40,230 nucleotides of DNA from an uncultured Prevotella sp. (GTDB lineage: Bacteria; Bacteroidota; Bacteroidia; Bacteroidales; Bacteroidaceae). The translations under genes were made by a program, and so were the position numbers. Shown here in pieces: positions 9,038 through 17,438 of this stretch. The stretch is taken from assembly GCA_937874345.1 (NCBI GenBank), contig CALNBT010000120.1, positions 1 through 40,230 on the forward strand. Direction: 5' to 3'. Below the pieces are notes generated by a model. The model was not told where the DNA came from. It searched no databases and worked only from the letters and a program-made list of their open reading frames with translations. Within the stretch, counting starts at the first letter, position 1, and the number at the start of each line of letters is the position of its first letter.

Positions 9038-9547
9038 ATGAAACCAATCATCAGCATTATCATGGGTAGTACAAGTGACTTACCCGTCATGGAAAAAGCA
9101 TGTAAGTTCTTAGAAGATATGGAAATACCCTTTGAAGTAAACGCTTTATCGGCACATCGTACACCGAGTGCTGTGGAAGAATTTGCCAAAGGTGCCCGCG
9201 AGAGAGGACTTCAGGTTATCATTGCTGGTGCTGGAATGGCAGCAGCCTTACCGGGTGTCATCGCAGCCAATACGACATTGCCCGTCATCGGCGTTCCCAT
9301 CAAAGGAATGTTGGATGGACTTGATGCCATGCTCAGCATCATCCAGATGCCACCAGGCATTCCTGTTGCAACGGTATCTGTCAATGGAGCCTTGAATGCT
9401 GCGATCCTTGCAGTTGAAATGCTTGCCTTAAAAGATGAAGTCATTGCTGAAAAAATGTTGGAATATAAAGCTGGTTTGGGCAAAAAAATTGAAAGAGCCA
9501 ATGCAGAATTGGCTGATATCAAAGAATATAAATACAAGACCAATTAA
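9038..9547 (+). CDS. purE: N5-carboxyaminoimidazole ribonucleotide mutase
   Basis: PurE moves the carboxyl group of N5-CAIR to C4 of the imidazole ring in purine synthesis. The 169-residue length is normal. The phosphate-binding and catalytic N-terminal signature is intact: MGSTSDLPVMEKACKFLED followed by ALSAHRTP, which holds the conserved His, and the GAAAALPGV-like segment appears as GAGMAAALPGVIAANT. The class I type with CAIR mutase activity is expected from the sequence, but purK is not in this window. The gene lies 22 bases after the membrane gene and 14 bases before the chosen ispG start, so co-transcription is likely. Confidence 0.96.
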   Translation: MKPIISIIMGSTSDLPVMEKACKFLEDMEIPFEVNALSAHRTPSAVEEFAKGARERGLQVIIAGAGMAAALPGVIAANTTLPVIGVPIKGMLDGLDAMLSIIQMPPGIPVATVSVNGALNAAILAVEMLALKDEVIAEKMLEYKAGLGKKIERANAELADIKEYKYKTN

Positions 9548-9561
9548 GTTTGATTCAACAA

Positions 9562-11376
9562 ATGGTAGACTTATTTAATTATCATCGGCGCGAATCGAAC
9601 GTGGTTCACATTGGCGAAATGGATATGGGCGGCGACAATCCCATCCGTATTCAGTCGATGACAACAACAAATACGAACGACACGGATGCCTGTGTCGACC
9701 AAGCAGAGCGAATTATTCAGTCAGGCGGTGAACTGGTTAGACTAACTACGCAAGGCACCAGAGAGGCCGAAAACCTTCGCAACATCCACGACAGACTGCA
9801 TCAGAAAGGTTACAATATCCCTTTGGTAGCAGATGTACACTTCAATGCCAACGTCGCAGATGTGGCCGCATTATATGCCGAAAAGGTAAGAATTAACCCC
9901 GGAAACTATGTTGATCCCGCCAGGAGATTCATCAAACAAGCGTACACAGACGAAGAATATGCCCAGGAACTCAAACGTATTGAAGACCGTTTTGTTCCAT
10001 TTTTAAATATCTGTAAGCAACATCACACGGCCATCCGCATTGGAGTGAACCATGGATCGCTTTCTGACCGCATTCGAAACCGTTATGGTGATACCCCGGC
10101 AGGCATCGTTGAGAGTTGCATGGAGTTTCTGAGAATATGTCAGAAAGAAGACTTTAACGACGTTGTTATCTCCATCAAGGCTTCCAACACGGTAGTGATG
10201 GTACAATCGGTGCGATTACTGGTCAATACGATGGACCGTGAAAACATGCATTATCCATTGCATCTTGGTGTGACTGAAGCTGGAGAAGGAGAAGACGGAC
10301 GCATCAAAAGCGCTGTCGGTATCGGTGCCCTGCTGTCAGACGGTATCGGGGATACCATCCGTGTATCCCTTTCCGAGCCGCCAGAAGACGAGATCCCTGT
10401 TGCGCGTAATCTAGTAGATTATATCTCTAAAAGAGCCGATCACCTGATTATTCCGGGTGAAGTTGGTAAGGATTTCAACTACCTGAAACCCGAAAGAAGG
10501 CGTACCCGCGCTGCAGGCCACATTGGAGGCAGCAACGTACCCGTTGTCATCACGTCTGATGAAGGTTCTAAAGCCGATTATATCTACATCGGCTCGAAGG
10601 AGGTTCCACAAGCTGGCAATCAGAAATACATTGTGGATTACGATTCGTACCGTGGTCAGAAGAACACCTATCCTATCTTTCCTGCGATGGCCATGCCATT
10701 TATTGCAGCTGTGAAGGCAGAGGTGAAATTTCTCGTTCTGCAGTTTGGAACGCCAACAGATGAATATGTTGCCTGTTTGAAAGCCCATCCCGAAGTGGTG
10801 GTAATCGCTGTAAGCAACCACCAGAACAAAGTAGGAGAGCAGCGCGCACTGGTACACGAGATGATGGTTAACAGCTTATTCAACCCCGTGGTGTTTGCAC
10901 AAATGTATCGTTTGAACGACAAAAGCGACTTCCAGTTGTACGCTTCAGCCGACATGGGACCGCTGATGATAGATGGATTCACCGATGGAATCTGGCTAAT
11001 GAACGATGGGCAGCTGGATGCCAGCGTACTGGAAGATTCGGCATTCAGTATTCTTCAGGCCGCACGCCTGAGGATGAGCAAGACCGAATTCATCAGTTGT
11101 CCGGGATGCGGTCGTACACTTTACGATTTGCAAGATACCATTGCCCGCATCAAAGCGGCCACTTCCCACATGAAAGGATTGAAGATTGGCATCATGGGAT
11201 GCATTGTCAACGGCCCCGGAGAGATGGCAGACGCTGATTATGGGTATGTAGGCGCTGCAGCTGGGCGCGTTTCCCTGTATCGCAAACAGACGTGTGTCGA
11301 GAAGAACATTCCTGCAGAAGAAGCCGTAGAGCATCTGTTGAAGCTGATCAATGACGACTTAACCAAACTATCATAA
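9562..11376 (+). CDS. ispG: (E)-4-hydroxy-3-methylbut-2-enyl diphosphate synthase, long form
   Basis: IspG reduces MEcPP to HMBPP, the penultimate step of the MEP isoprenoid pathway. The 604-residue protein is the long form seen in Bacteroidota, Chlamydiae and plants, with an extra domain between the TIM barrel and the iron-sulfur domain (roughly residues 260-500). The TIM barrel begins with IRIQSMTTTNTND and includes VADVHFNANVA; the [4Fe-4S] domain has CPGCGRTLYD and IMGCIVNGPGEMADADYGYVG. I chose ATG 9562; an in-frame TTG at 9550 would add four residues. The stop is one base from the next ATG, which implies translational coupling with the aldo/keto reductase. Confidence 0.97.
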   Translation: MVDLFNYHRRESNVVHIGEMDMGGDNPIRIQSMTTTNTNDTDACVDQAERIIQSGGELVRLTTQGTREAENLRNIHDRLHQKGYNIPLVADVHFNANVADVAALYAEKVRINPGNYVDPARRFIKQAYTDEEYAQELKRIEDRFVPFLNICKQHHTAIRIGVNHGSLSDRIRNRYGDTPAGIVESCMEFLRICQKEDFNDVVISIKASNTVVMVQSVRLLVNTMDRENMHYPLHLGVTEAGEGEDGRIKSAVGIGALLSDGIGDTIRVSLSEPPEDEIPVARNLVDYISKRADHLIIPGEVGKDFNYLKPERRRTRAAGHIGGSNVPVVITSDEGSKADYIYIGSKEVPQAGNQKYIVDYDSYRGQKNTYPIFPAMAMPFIAAVKAEVKFLVLQFGTPTDEYVACLKAHPEVVVIAVSNHQNKVGEQRALVHEMMVNSLFNPVVFAQMYRLNDKSDFQLYASADMGPLMIDGFTDGIWLMNDGQLDASVLEDSAFSILQAARLRMSKTEFISCPGCGRTLYDLQDTIARIKAATSHMKGLKIGIMGCIVNGPGEMADADYGYVGAAAGRVSLYRKQTCVEKNIPAEEAVEHLLKLINDDLTKLS

Positions 11377-11377
11377 C

Positions 11378-12367
11378 ATGGACATTAATGGAAAATACGT
11401 GGCTGCAGCCGAGCGATATGCTGACGCCAGCCAACTTTATGCACGCTGCGGGCGGAGCGGAGTTTTATTGCCTAAAATATCATTAGGGTTCTGGCACAAC
11501 TTCGGAGGAATCGATCCCTATGAACGAAGCCGCGCCATCACACATTATGCCTTTGACCATGGCATCACACATTTCGACTTGGCAAACAACTATGGCCCCC
11601 CATTCGGATCGGCAGAAGTGACATTTGGTCATCTGATGGAAGACGATTTCCGTCCTTATCGTGACGAATTATTTATCTCATCCAAGGCTGGTTTTGACAT
11701 GTGGGACGGACCTTACGGCAACTGGGGATCCAGAAAATACCTGATGGCCAGCTTAGATCAAAGTCTGAAACGCATGCACCTCGATTATGTTGACTTGTTT
11801 TACAGTCATCGATACGATCCCAACACTCCTTTGGAAGAGACACTACAGGCACTTGTCGACATCGTCAAGATGGGCAAAGCCCTTTATGTAGGTATCTCGC
11901 GATGGCCATTGGAAGCGCTGAAAGTAGCTGATAAATATCTCAAAGAACGTGATGTTCCGCTGTTGATTTATCAAGGAAGACTGCATTTGCTGGACCGTGA
12001 GCCACAGGAAGAAGGTATATTGGACTATTGCCAGGAGCATGGTATCGGTTTTATCTCATTCTCACCGCTGGCACAAGGCCTGTTGACAAATCGCTACTTG
12101 AATGGCATTCCTGAAGATTCAAGAATGGCAAAGGACTTCAATTTGAAAAAAGAGATGTTAACACCTGACCTTCTTAACTATCTTAACCGACTGAATAAAG
12201 TGGCTGAGAGCAGGGGAGAGTCAATGGCAGAAATGGCCTTGGCATGGGTACTTCATCAAAAAGCCATTACATCAGTGTTGATCGGTGCCAGCAGTGTAGA
12301 ACAATTGGATACCGACCTAAAGTGTGTTCATGCACAACCCTTTGAAGATACCGAATTGAAGATGTAG
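11378..12367 (+). CDS. gpr: Aldo/keto reductase, L-glyceraldehyde 3-phosphate reductase (YghZ/Gpr) type
   Basis: The 329-residue protein follows E. coli YghZ (Gpr) closely: YARCGRSGVLLPKISLGFWHNFGG, THFDLANNYGPPFGSAE with catalytic Asp and Tyr, SSKAGFDMWDGPYGNWGSRKY with the Lys, VDLFYSHRYD with the His, and SPLAQGLLTNRYLNGIPEDSRM. Known members use NADPH to reduce L-glyceraldehyde 3-phosphate and methylglyoxal, so a detoxifying role is plausible. The C terminus is somewhat shorter than E. coli YghZ, stopping soon after the VLIGASSVEQL cofactor-binding segment. It overlaps no gene, starting one base after ispG, and ends the operon before a long inverted repeat. Confidence 0.9.
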   Translation: MDINGKYVAAAERYADASQLYARCGRSGVLLPKISLGFWHNFGGIDPYERSRAITHYAFDHGITHFDLANNYGPPFGSAEVTFGHLMEDDFRPYRDELFISSKAGFDMWDGPYGNWGSRKYLMASLDQSLKRMHLDYVDLFYSHRYDPNTPLEETLQALVDIVKMGKALYVGISRWPLEALKVADKYLKERDVPLLIYQGRLHLLDREPQEEGILDYCQEHGIGFISFSPLAQGLLTNRYLNGIPEDSRMAKDFNLKKEMLTPDLLNYLNRLNKVAESRGESMAEMALAWVLHQKAITSVLIGASSVEQLDTDLKCVHAQPFEDTELKM

Positions 12368-12500
12368 TCTCAGGCCACTTGCAGAGCGTCTTAGTGATGA
12401 AAAAACCAGCAACGACCTACCATCATACGGACAAGCGCTATGCCGATAAAATTGGCTTTAATAACGTTCTTGGCGAGACATCACAGCACTTCATGGAAAC

Positions 12501-12555
12501 TTCAAACACAAAGTCCTGGAAATCGTTGATCGATTTCCAGGACTTTGTGTTTGAA
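12501..12555. repeat. Perfect 25-bp inverted repeat between convergent genes, probable bidirectional terminator
   Basis: Bases 12501-12525 are the exact reverse complement of 12531-12555, with a five-base loop (TTGAT). It lies 133 bases after the aldo/keto reductase stop and 176 bases before the end of the convergent GH20 gene. There is no clear U tract on either side, so simple intrinsic termination is not assured. The length and perfection exceed all other hairpins in the window except the stem at 34442-34510, which has one mismatch. Confidence 0.7.
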
Positions 12556-12619
12556 TATCAATGGTTTTGCGGTCGAATATCAATGCTTTTGCTGGTCATG
12601 GTCATTGATCGGCAAAAGC
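12553..12619. repeat. Short direct repeats and hairpin next to the long inverted repeat
   Basis: GAATATCAATGGTTTTGC (12553-12570) recurs with one change at 12575-12592, a 22-base period. The second copy ends in GCTTTTGC, which pairs with GCAAAAGC at 12612-12619. The rest of the 364-base gap between the genes (12368-12731) holds an open frame of 100 codons with no protein-like character, and I see no gene in it. Confidence 0.5.
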
Positions 12620-12731
12620 GTCTTGCATCAAATGAACTTTTATTTATGCAGAGCAAGGTTCTTCTATTGGCAATCCCTTAGAATCATAGAACATTTGATG
12701 CTGATCGATTACGCATGTTGGCACCCAATTC

Positions 12732-14360
12732 TTACCATCTTTGACGGTTAGCATTGTATCTGTCTGGCCATAGTTGCAGGGCATAGACATAGCCTTTTTG
12801 ATCATAAATCTTGACAAGACGATTTAAACGTTCTGTAAAAGCCTTAAAATCTTTCTTGTTGGTAGGTACCCATTGAACCTCTGCCATCGCTGCCATGCGC
12901 GGCAAAAGCATGTATTCGGCTTGCTGTGGATAAGGGATATATTCAGTCCATAGGTTAGCTTGAGCACCTAGAATGTGCCGTTTGGCATCTGCTGACAATG
13001 AATCGGGTGCCGGATCAAAGCTGTAGACTTTTTCAACAGGCAAGTAACCTCCAATGGCCATTGGTTCATTATTCGTCTTATTGGTTTGATAATGGTCAAA
13101 ATAAGCAAACTCATTGGGAGCCATGATCACGTCGTGGCCCAAATGAGCAGCCCTATTTCCATTTTCCACACCGCGCCAACTCATGATGGTAGCACTCTGA
13201 TTGATCTTGCCTTCCAGAATTTCATCCCATCCGATGATGGTGCGACCCTTGGAATTGAGATACTGTTCCATCCTATTCGTGAAATACGACTGCAGATGTT
13301 TAGGTTCTGTGCCTAACTTTTTGGCCAATGCCTGACATTTAGGGCAGTCAATCCAACGTTCGGTAGGTGTTTCATCACCGCCTATATGGAACTCTTCTGC
13401 AGGGAAAATCTGTATCAGTTCGTCGATTACATTCTGAACAAACGTGTATGTCTTTTCATTTCCCAAGCACAAGACATCGCTATAAACGCCCCATGCATAT
13501 CCCACTTCGTAAGGTCCGCCTGTACAACCCAGCTCAGGGAATGTAGCCAATGCTGCAACCATGTGGCCTGGCATGTCAATCTCGGGAATCACCTTGATAT
13601 GGCGTTGACGGGCATATTCAACAATCGCCTTCGCATCTTCTTGCGTATAAAAACCACCATAAGGTGTTCCGTCATCTATATCCGAGTTGTGACCGATGAT
13701 GGTTTTCTTTCGAATAGAACCTATTTGGGTTAGCTGTGGGTATTTTTTGATTTCGATTCTCCATCCCTGGTCATCCGTAAGATGCCAGTGAAAAACGTTC
13801 ATGTTGTGCAATGCCAACAAGTCTATAAACTCTTTAACAAACGAAACAGGGAAGAAATGGCGTCCACAATCCAACATCATGCCACGATAAGCAAAGCGAG
13901 GACTGTCATTGATTTCGACAGAAGGAAAGGCTATTTGAGCATCTTTGTTAACACCTGCCAATGACTTACGCAATGTCTGAATACCATAAAAGACTCCGGT
14001 AGCAGTCTTACCGCTAACCAATATATTTTTATTGGTTACAGAGATGTGGTATGATTCATCGCCTTTGATCTTCTTATCCAAGACCAAAACGATGTCTCCT
14101 CTCTTTTCCTTTTGATTACTGACGGTCACTGTCAGACCCGTCACATCTTTCAAATACCCAGTCAGAAAAGAGGCATTACGGTTCATCTCTTCATCTTGAC
14201 CGCGATATACCACGGCAGTTCCATTCTGCAAGGTAAAAGGTTTTGCTTGGGTCAGGGTAATCGTTTGAGGCAAAGGTATTACCTGATAGTTAACTCCTTG
14301 GGCGTGAGTCATGCTAAAAAAAGCAGCCAATACCAAGGACAATACAATTTTTCGAACCAT
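12732..14360 (-). CDS. Beta-N-acetylhexosaminidase, GH20
   Basis: The 542-residue enzyme has a signal peptide (MVRKIVLSLVLAAFFSMTHAQG), an N-terminal GH20b-like domain (residues about 25-145) and the GH20 TIM barrel starting at SPRFAYRGMMLDCGRHFFPV. The catalytic Asp-Glu pair is in FHIGGDETPTERW, and the substrate-assisted site residues HWHLTDDQGWR and the Trp-rich SWRGVENG are present. It should remove terminal GlcNAc or GalNAc from glycans in the periplasm or at the surface. It is likely a member of a host- or peptidoglycan-glycan breakdown set together with the GH2 enzyme at the left edge, although the two are not in one operon. Confidence 0.95.
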   Translation of the reverse strand: MVRKIVLSLVLAAFFSMTHAQGVNYQVIPLPQTITLTQAKPFTLQNGTAVVYRGQDEEMNRNASFLTGYLKDVTGLTVTVSNQKEKRGDIVLVLDKKIKGDESYHISVTNKNILVSGKTATGVFYGIQTLRKSLAGVNKDAQIAFPSVEINDSPRFAYRGMMLDCGRHFFPVSFVKEFIDLLALHNMNVFHWHLTDDQGWRIEIKKYPQLTQIGSIRKKTIIGHNSDIDDGTPYGGFYTQEDAKAIVEYARQRHIKVIPEIDMPGHMVAALATFPELGCTGGPYEVGYAWGVYSDVLCLGNEKTYTFVQNVIDELIQIFPAEEFHIGGDETPTERWIDCPKCQALAKKLGTEPKHLQSYFTNRMEQYLNSKGRTIIGWDEILEGKINQSATIMSWRGVENGNRAAHLGHDVIMAPNEFAYFDHYQTNKTNNEPMAIGGYLPVEKVYSFDPAPDSLSADAKRHILGAQANLWTEYIPYPQQAEYMLLPRMAAMAEVQWVPTNKKDFKAFTERLNRLVKIYDQKGYVYALQLWPDRYNANRQRW

Positions 14361-14476
14361 ATCTGTTATTATTTTAATAAGTTATTATAAATCGGTAAAT
14401 TCGTTATTACAAAATAAAGGGGCACCTCTGTACCACGACATCGCAACACATCAATAACAAACCTGATACGCCGCTG

Positions 14477-15289
14477 CTAATTGACCAATGAAGTCATAGC
14501 GCTTCTTTGTCCTTTCATACCGACAAGAAAGGCCTTTGCCGAACCGAAGTTCAGATACATATCCAGTCGAATGGGGACATGGTTGGCATCATCAGTAATG
14601 AAGAAATCAACAATTTGTTTGAACTTTCCATCCTCTTTTTCCAAATAAGACAACTGAAGGCAACGATATTTAAGTCCATTATCTGCCTTTACAACCGTCT
14701 TCCCATTGTATTTGATCTTGGCAGACATCGTCTTATTTCCATCAATCATTGTAAAAGGATATTCATAACCCTTCTTCCAATTGGAAGGATTAAACGATCT
14801 TGCCCTTAAAAACATATTCATCATATCATAAACACAATCGCTTAAGGTATGCTGTTTCCATTCATGAACCCCTTTGCTAGAAACCTGATGCTGTTTTATA
14901 AATGGGTTGCCATTGTGATAGCTATAGAACACTTCATCGATATAATATCTGGAGCCTTCAAGCGCAGCCTTGCGGTAATAAAGTGGAGCTAACTCGAGTG
15001 TTGTATAACTAAGAAGCGTATCGCGCAGAACAAACAATTTATCCGCTCTACTGTTGCCTCTAGTCAAAAGCGAACCGCGATACGCCGGCTTGCCTTGATA
15101 CCTGGTCTGAACAACAGACATGGATGCAGATCCAACCTTTACCCAAATGAATTTCCAATTAAAATACATGTTGAAAGATAGATATTCGCCTGATTTAAAG
15201 GCGGTATTTTCTAATTGGCATTGGGCTTTAGCACCAAAACTGGGCAAGATCAGCAAGGTCGTCAAGACCATTATCTTTAAAGTATTCAT
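14477..15289 (-). CDS. DUF3108 domain protein, secreted
   Basis: The 270-residue protein matches the DUF3108 family: after a signal peptide (ending GAKAQ) comes FKSGEYLSFNMYFNWKFIWVKVGSASM, a beta-rich segment, and the family-like end VPIRLDMYLNFGSAKAFLVGMKG. The function of the family is unknown; it is found in the periplasm or envelope of many Gram-negative bacteria. I chose ATG 15289 (MNTLKIMVL), which gives a normal signal peptide; ATG 15304 adds MEDKL. It lies downstream of the Ig-like lipoprotein gene on the same strand, 78 bases away, with a hairpin between. Confidence 0.88.
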   Translation of the reverse strand: MNTLKIMVLTTLLILPSFGAKAQCQLENTAFKSGEYLSFNMYFNWKFIWVKVGSASMSVVQTRYQGKPAYRGSLLTRGNSRADKLFVLRDTLLSYTTLELAPLYYRKAALEGSRYYIDEVFYSYHNGNPFIKQHQVSSKGVHEWKQHTLSDCVYDMMNMFLRARSFNPSNWKKGYEYPFTMIDGNKTMSAKIKYNGKTVVKADNGLKYRCLQLSYLEKEDGKFKQIVDFFITDDANHVPIRLDMYLNFGSAKAFLVGMKGQRSAMTSLVN

Positions 15290-15318
15290 GAGCTTATCCT
15301 CCATCTCTTTTTACACTT

Positions 15319-15346
15319 CATGATGCTTTGTAAGCAAAGTATCATG
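15319..15346 (-). other. Intercistronic hairpin
   Basis: A 12-base stem with one G-T type mismatch (15319-15330 with 15335-15346) and a four-base TAAG loop lies between the Ig-like lipoprotein stop and the DUF3108 start. No U tract follows on the minus strand, so it may tune read-through or mRNA stability rather than stop transcription. Confidence 0.45.
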
Positions 15347-15367
15347 ATATCATTTCACAATAACTTC

Positions 15368-17410
15368 CTACTTCATCAATCCAGGAACATATTCCAACCC
15401 CATATCAATGGCACGTTTTGCATTTCTGCTGCGTATCTGACGTTGTTTTTTACCTTTTTGCTTGGTTATCTCAGCTGGCTTCTGCTTAAAAAGTGGTGTA
15501 CCGGTAAGGTTCCAAGTCTCGCTGAAATCCCATTTTGCACGGCATGTAATCTTCTTTGGATAATAATAAACCTCTTCAGGCTGCATTTTTTGATCGAAAT
15601 TTCCTGTATCCCATCGGCCATTATGATTGCGGTCGACTAAAAGTCTGACATAGTAATCACGTGGCTCAACATAGAAAAAGTGTGCCATCTGATTGATAAC
15701 TTTGACCTGTTTAACAACTTTGTCCTGATTATCAAGCAATTGAACGATCATATTCGGATCGTTCTTTCCTGCAATGGTCAGGATAATCGTGCTAAAATCA
15801 TCATCAGATTTCACCAGAAATCCCTTTTTCAACTTCTCACTTGCCGTACCATATATATCTACAAACGCTGCACTATCCAGCTCAAGACTATATTCTACCT
15901 TAGGACGCCACTCACCTTTCAACACGTATTGCCGCGTGTTGTGCATGTAAGCGTCATTGAATGGAACTACAGTTGTATCCCGTTGGCGTTCCAAGACAAA
16001 TGGCGAAATGTACCAAAGTGAATCGTGTTTAGCATAAAGATGAATTTTGGAAGTGTCGGCAATGGCCAATGGTGTCGTGAAACTAAACCTCACATTCTCG
16101 TCAGGATTCATGGTAGAATTGACACTGATGCGCATATCGAGTTTGGGCTTCGGCATCACCGAATCGTAAGGTTCATTCTTTTTCTTTGCCTTTTCCATCG
16201 CTTTTTGCCATTCTTCCAAATTTTTTTGCTGCTCTTTCAGCCTTTTGGCATAAGGTTGCTTGGACAACAGTTGTAACGTATCGCTTTTTTGTTTCAAATT
16301 TCCAGCCGAATCAGTTGCCTGATAAGTCAATTGAACGCTTAGCGTATCTTGGTTGATGAGTGCAGAGTCACGCAACCAATACGTCAACGTATCCCCACTA
16401 GGTGTCGATTCCATCAACAAAGCATTCTTATCGTTGAAATTCAAACCTTTGATTTGAGGTACTTCCTTGCTGCCGTAACTGAAAATAAGATCGAAATGAT
16501 TGGCCTCTTTCCGTTCGTTCTTGATCAGATAGCGGTTGGTTTGTACTTCTGTGAACGCACGCAACGTGATGTCATCGGGTAAGAAATGGGTATAACCAAT
16601 TCGGTTAATAGCCTGAATATGTAAAGAATCGGTCCAAATGGTATCTTGACGAATATCGGGTTTTGAACTGGGAGTGATCAAATCGCCCAAAAAGGCCAGC
16701 TTTTCACTTTTTTGATTAAATATATAATTGCCATCAGCGTCCTGCAAAGCATAAACCTTATAGGTTCCCTTTTTAATACCACGAACCACAAAATGACCAT
16801 AACCATCCGTTCTGGAAACACGTAACATTGGCTTCTTTTGGAAAACAGTGTCACTCAAATCGGCATATAATCCAACGAGAATGCCTTGGATTGGTTCCAA
16901 GTTTTCAGCTTCAAGGACATATCCACTGACTTCCATCGTATCGATCTCATCGCCCGTTGAAAAGCTATAGGTATAATTCCCCAATGGATTTCCTTCATTA
17001 TTATCAGTGATCGCATCACTGAAATCGATTGTATAAGTGGTATTTTGCTTTAAGGAGTCTTTCAAATCAACAACAATTCCTTTGCCTGTTGATTTGATTT
17101 CGGGTGCTTCCAGCTGCGGAGGCGAAACAACAACATTTTCAGTCGGGTTGTCAATCTTAACAAATTCGTTGAAATGAATGATAATCTTATTGCTCTTTGC
17201 ATGGGCTGAACCAGCAGTAGGAGTCGCCTCTATCACATGAGGAGGCGTCTCGTCATACCATCCACCATCGGGTCTTCCCATACGAGCACAGGAAGATACC
17301 ACGACACCTGCTACCAATAAGAGTAGCAAATGCATACTGTTTATTGAATGGCCCCGGCCTTTATTAATGACTTTTGGGAACTTGAAGATATTCAACTGCC
17401 TGAGATCCAT
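15368..17410 (-). CDS. Ig-like (Big_5) domain lipoprotein
   Basis: The 680-residue protein has a hydrophobic segment with lipobox VVSSCARMGRPDGGWYDETPP, which is characteristic of a conserved Bacteroidota lipoprotein with an N-terminal Big_5 Ig-like domain (IIIHFNEFVKID to TYSFSTGDE), followed by a carboxypeptidase-regulatory-like or prealbumin-like beta domain (GYVLEAENLEPIQGILVGLY) and further beta repeats. The centre has a Lys/Gln/Glu-rich coiled-coil-like stretch (around residues 385-415), and the C terminus is strongly basic (QKGKKQRQIRSRNAKRA). The start at 17410 gives a long but positively charged n-region and lies 28 bases after the GH3-family gene; ATG 17335 would leave an n-region without positive charge. 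Its role is unknown, probably in the outer membrane or on its periplasmic face. Confidence 0.82.
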   Translation of the reverse strand: MDLRQLNIFKFPKVINKGRGHSINSMHLLLLLVAGVVVSSCARMGRPDGGWYDETPPHVIEATPTAGSAHAKSNKIIIHFNEFVKIDNPTENVVVSPPQLEAPEIKSTGKGIVVDLKDSLKQNTTYTIDFSDAITDNNEGNPLGNYTYSFSTGDEIDTMEVSGYVLEAENLEPIQGILVGLYADLSDTVFQKKPMLRVSRTDGYGHFVVRGIKKGTYKVYALQDADGNYIFNQKSEKLAFLGDLITPSSKPDIRQDTIWTDSLHIQAINRIGYTHFLPDDITLRAFTEVQTNRYLIKNERKEANHFDLIFSYGSKEVPQIKGLNFNDKNALLMESTPSGDTLTYWLRDSALINQDTLSVQLTYQATDSAGNLKQKSDTLQLLSKQPYAKRLKEQQKNLEEWQKAMEKAKKKNEPYDSVMPKPKLDMRISVNSTMNPDENVRFSFTTPLAIADTSKIHLYAKHDSLWYISPFVLERQRDTTVVPFNDAYMHNTRQYVLKGEWRPKVEYSLELDSAAFVDIYGTASEKLKKGFLVKSDDDFSTIILTIAGKNDPNMIVQLLDNQDKVVKQVKVINQMAHFFYVEPRDYYVRLLVDRNHNGRWDTGNFDQKMQPEEVYYYPKKITCRAKWDFSETWNLTGTPLFKQKPAEITKQKGKKQRQIRSRNAKRAIDMGLEYVPGLMK

Positions 17411-17438
17411 ACGACTGATGATACATTAAGGGTCATAC

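Noticed and set aside
12379..12681. Plus-strand frame of 100 codons between the aldo/keto reductase and GH20 genes
   Set aside because: It runs through the 25-bp inverted repeat and the direct repeats, has no protein-like composition and no ribosome site.
12925..12933. Exact DnaA box TGTGGATAA inside the GH20 gene
   Set aside because: It is single, within coding sequence and not AT-rich around; clusters, not single boxes, mark an origin.
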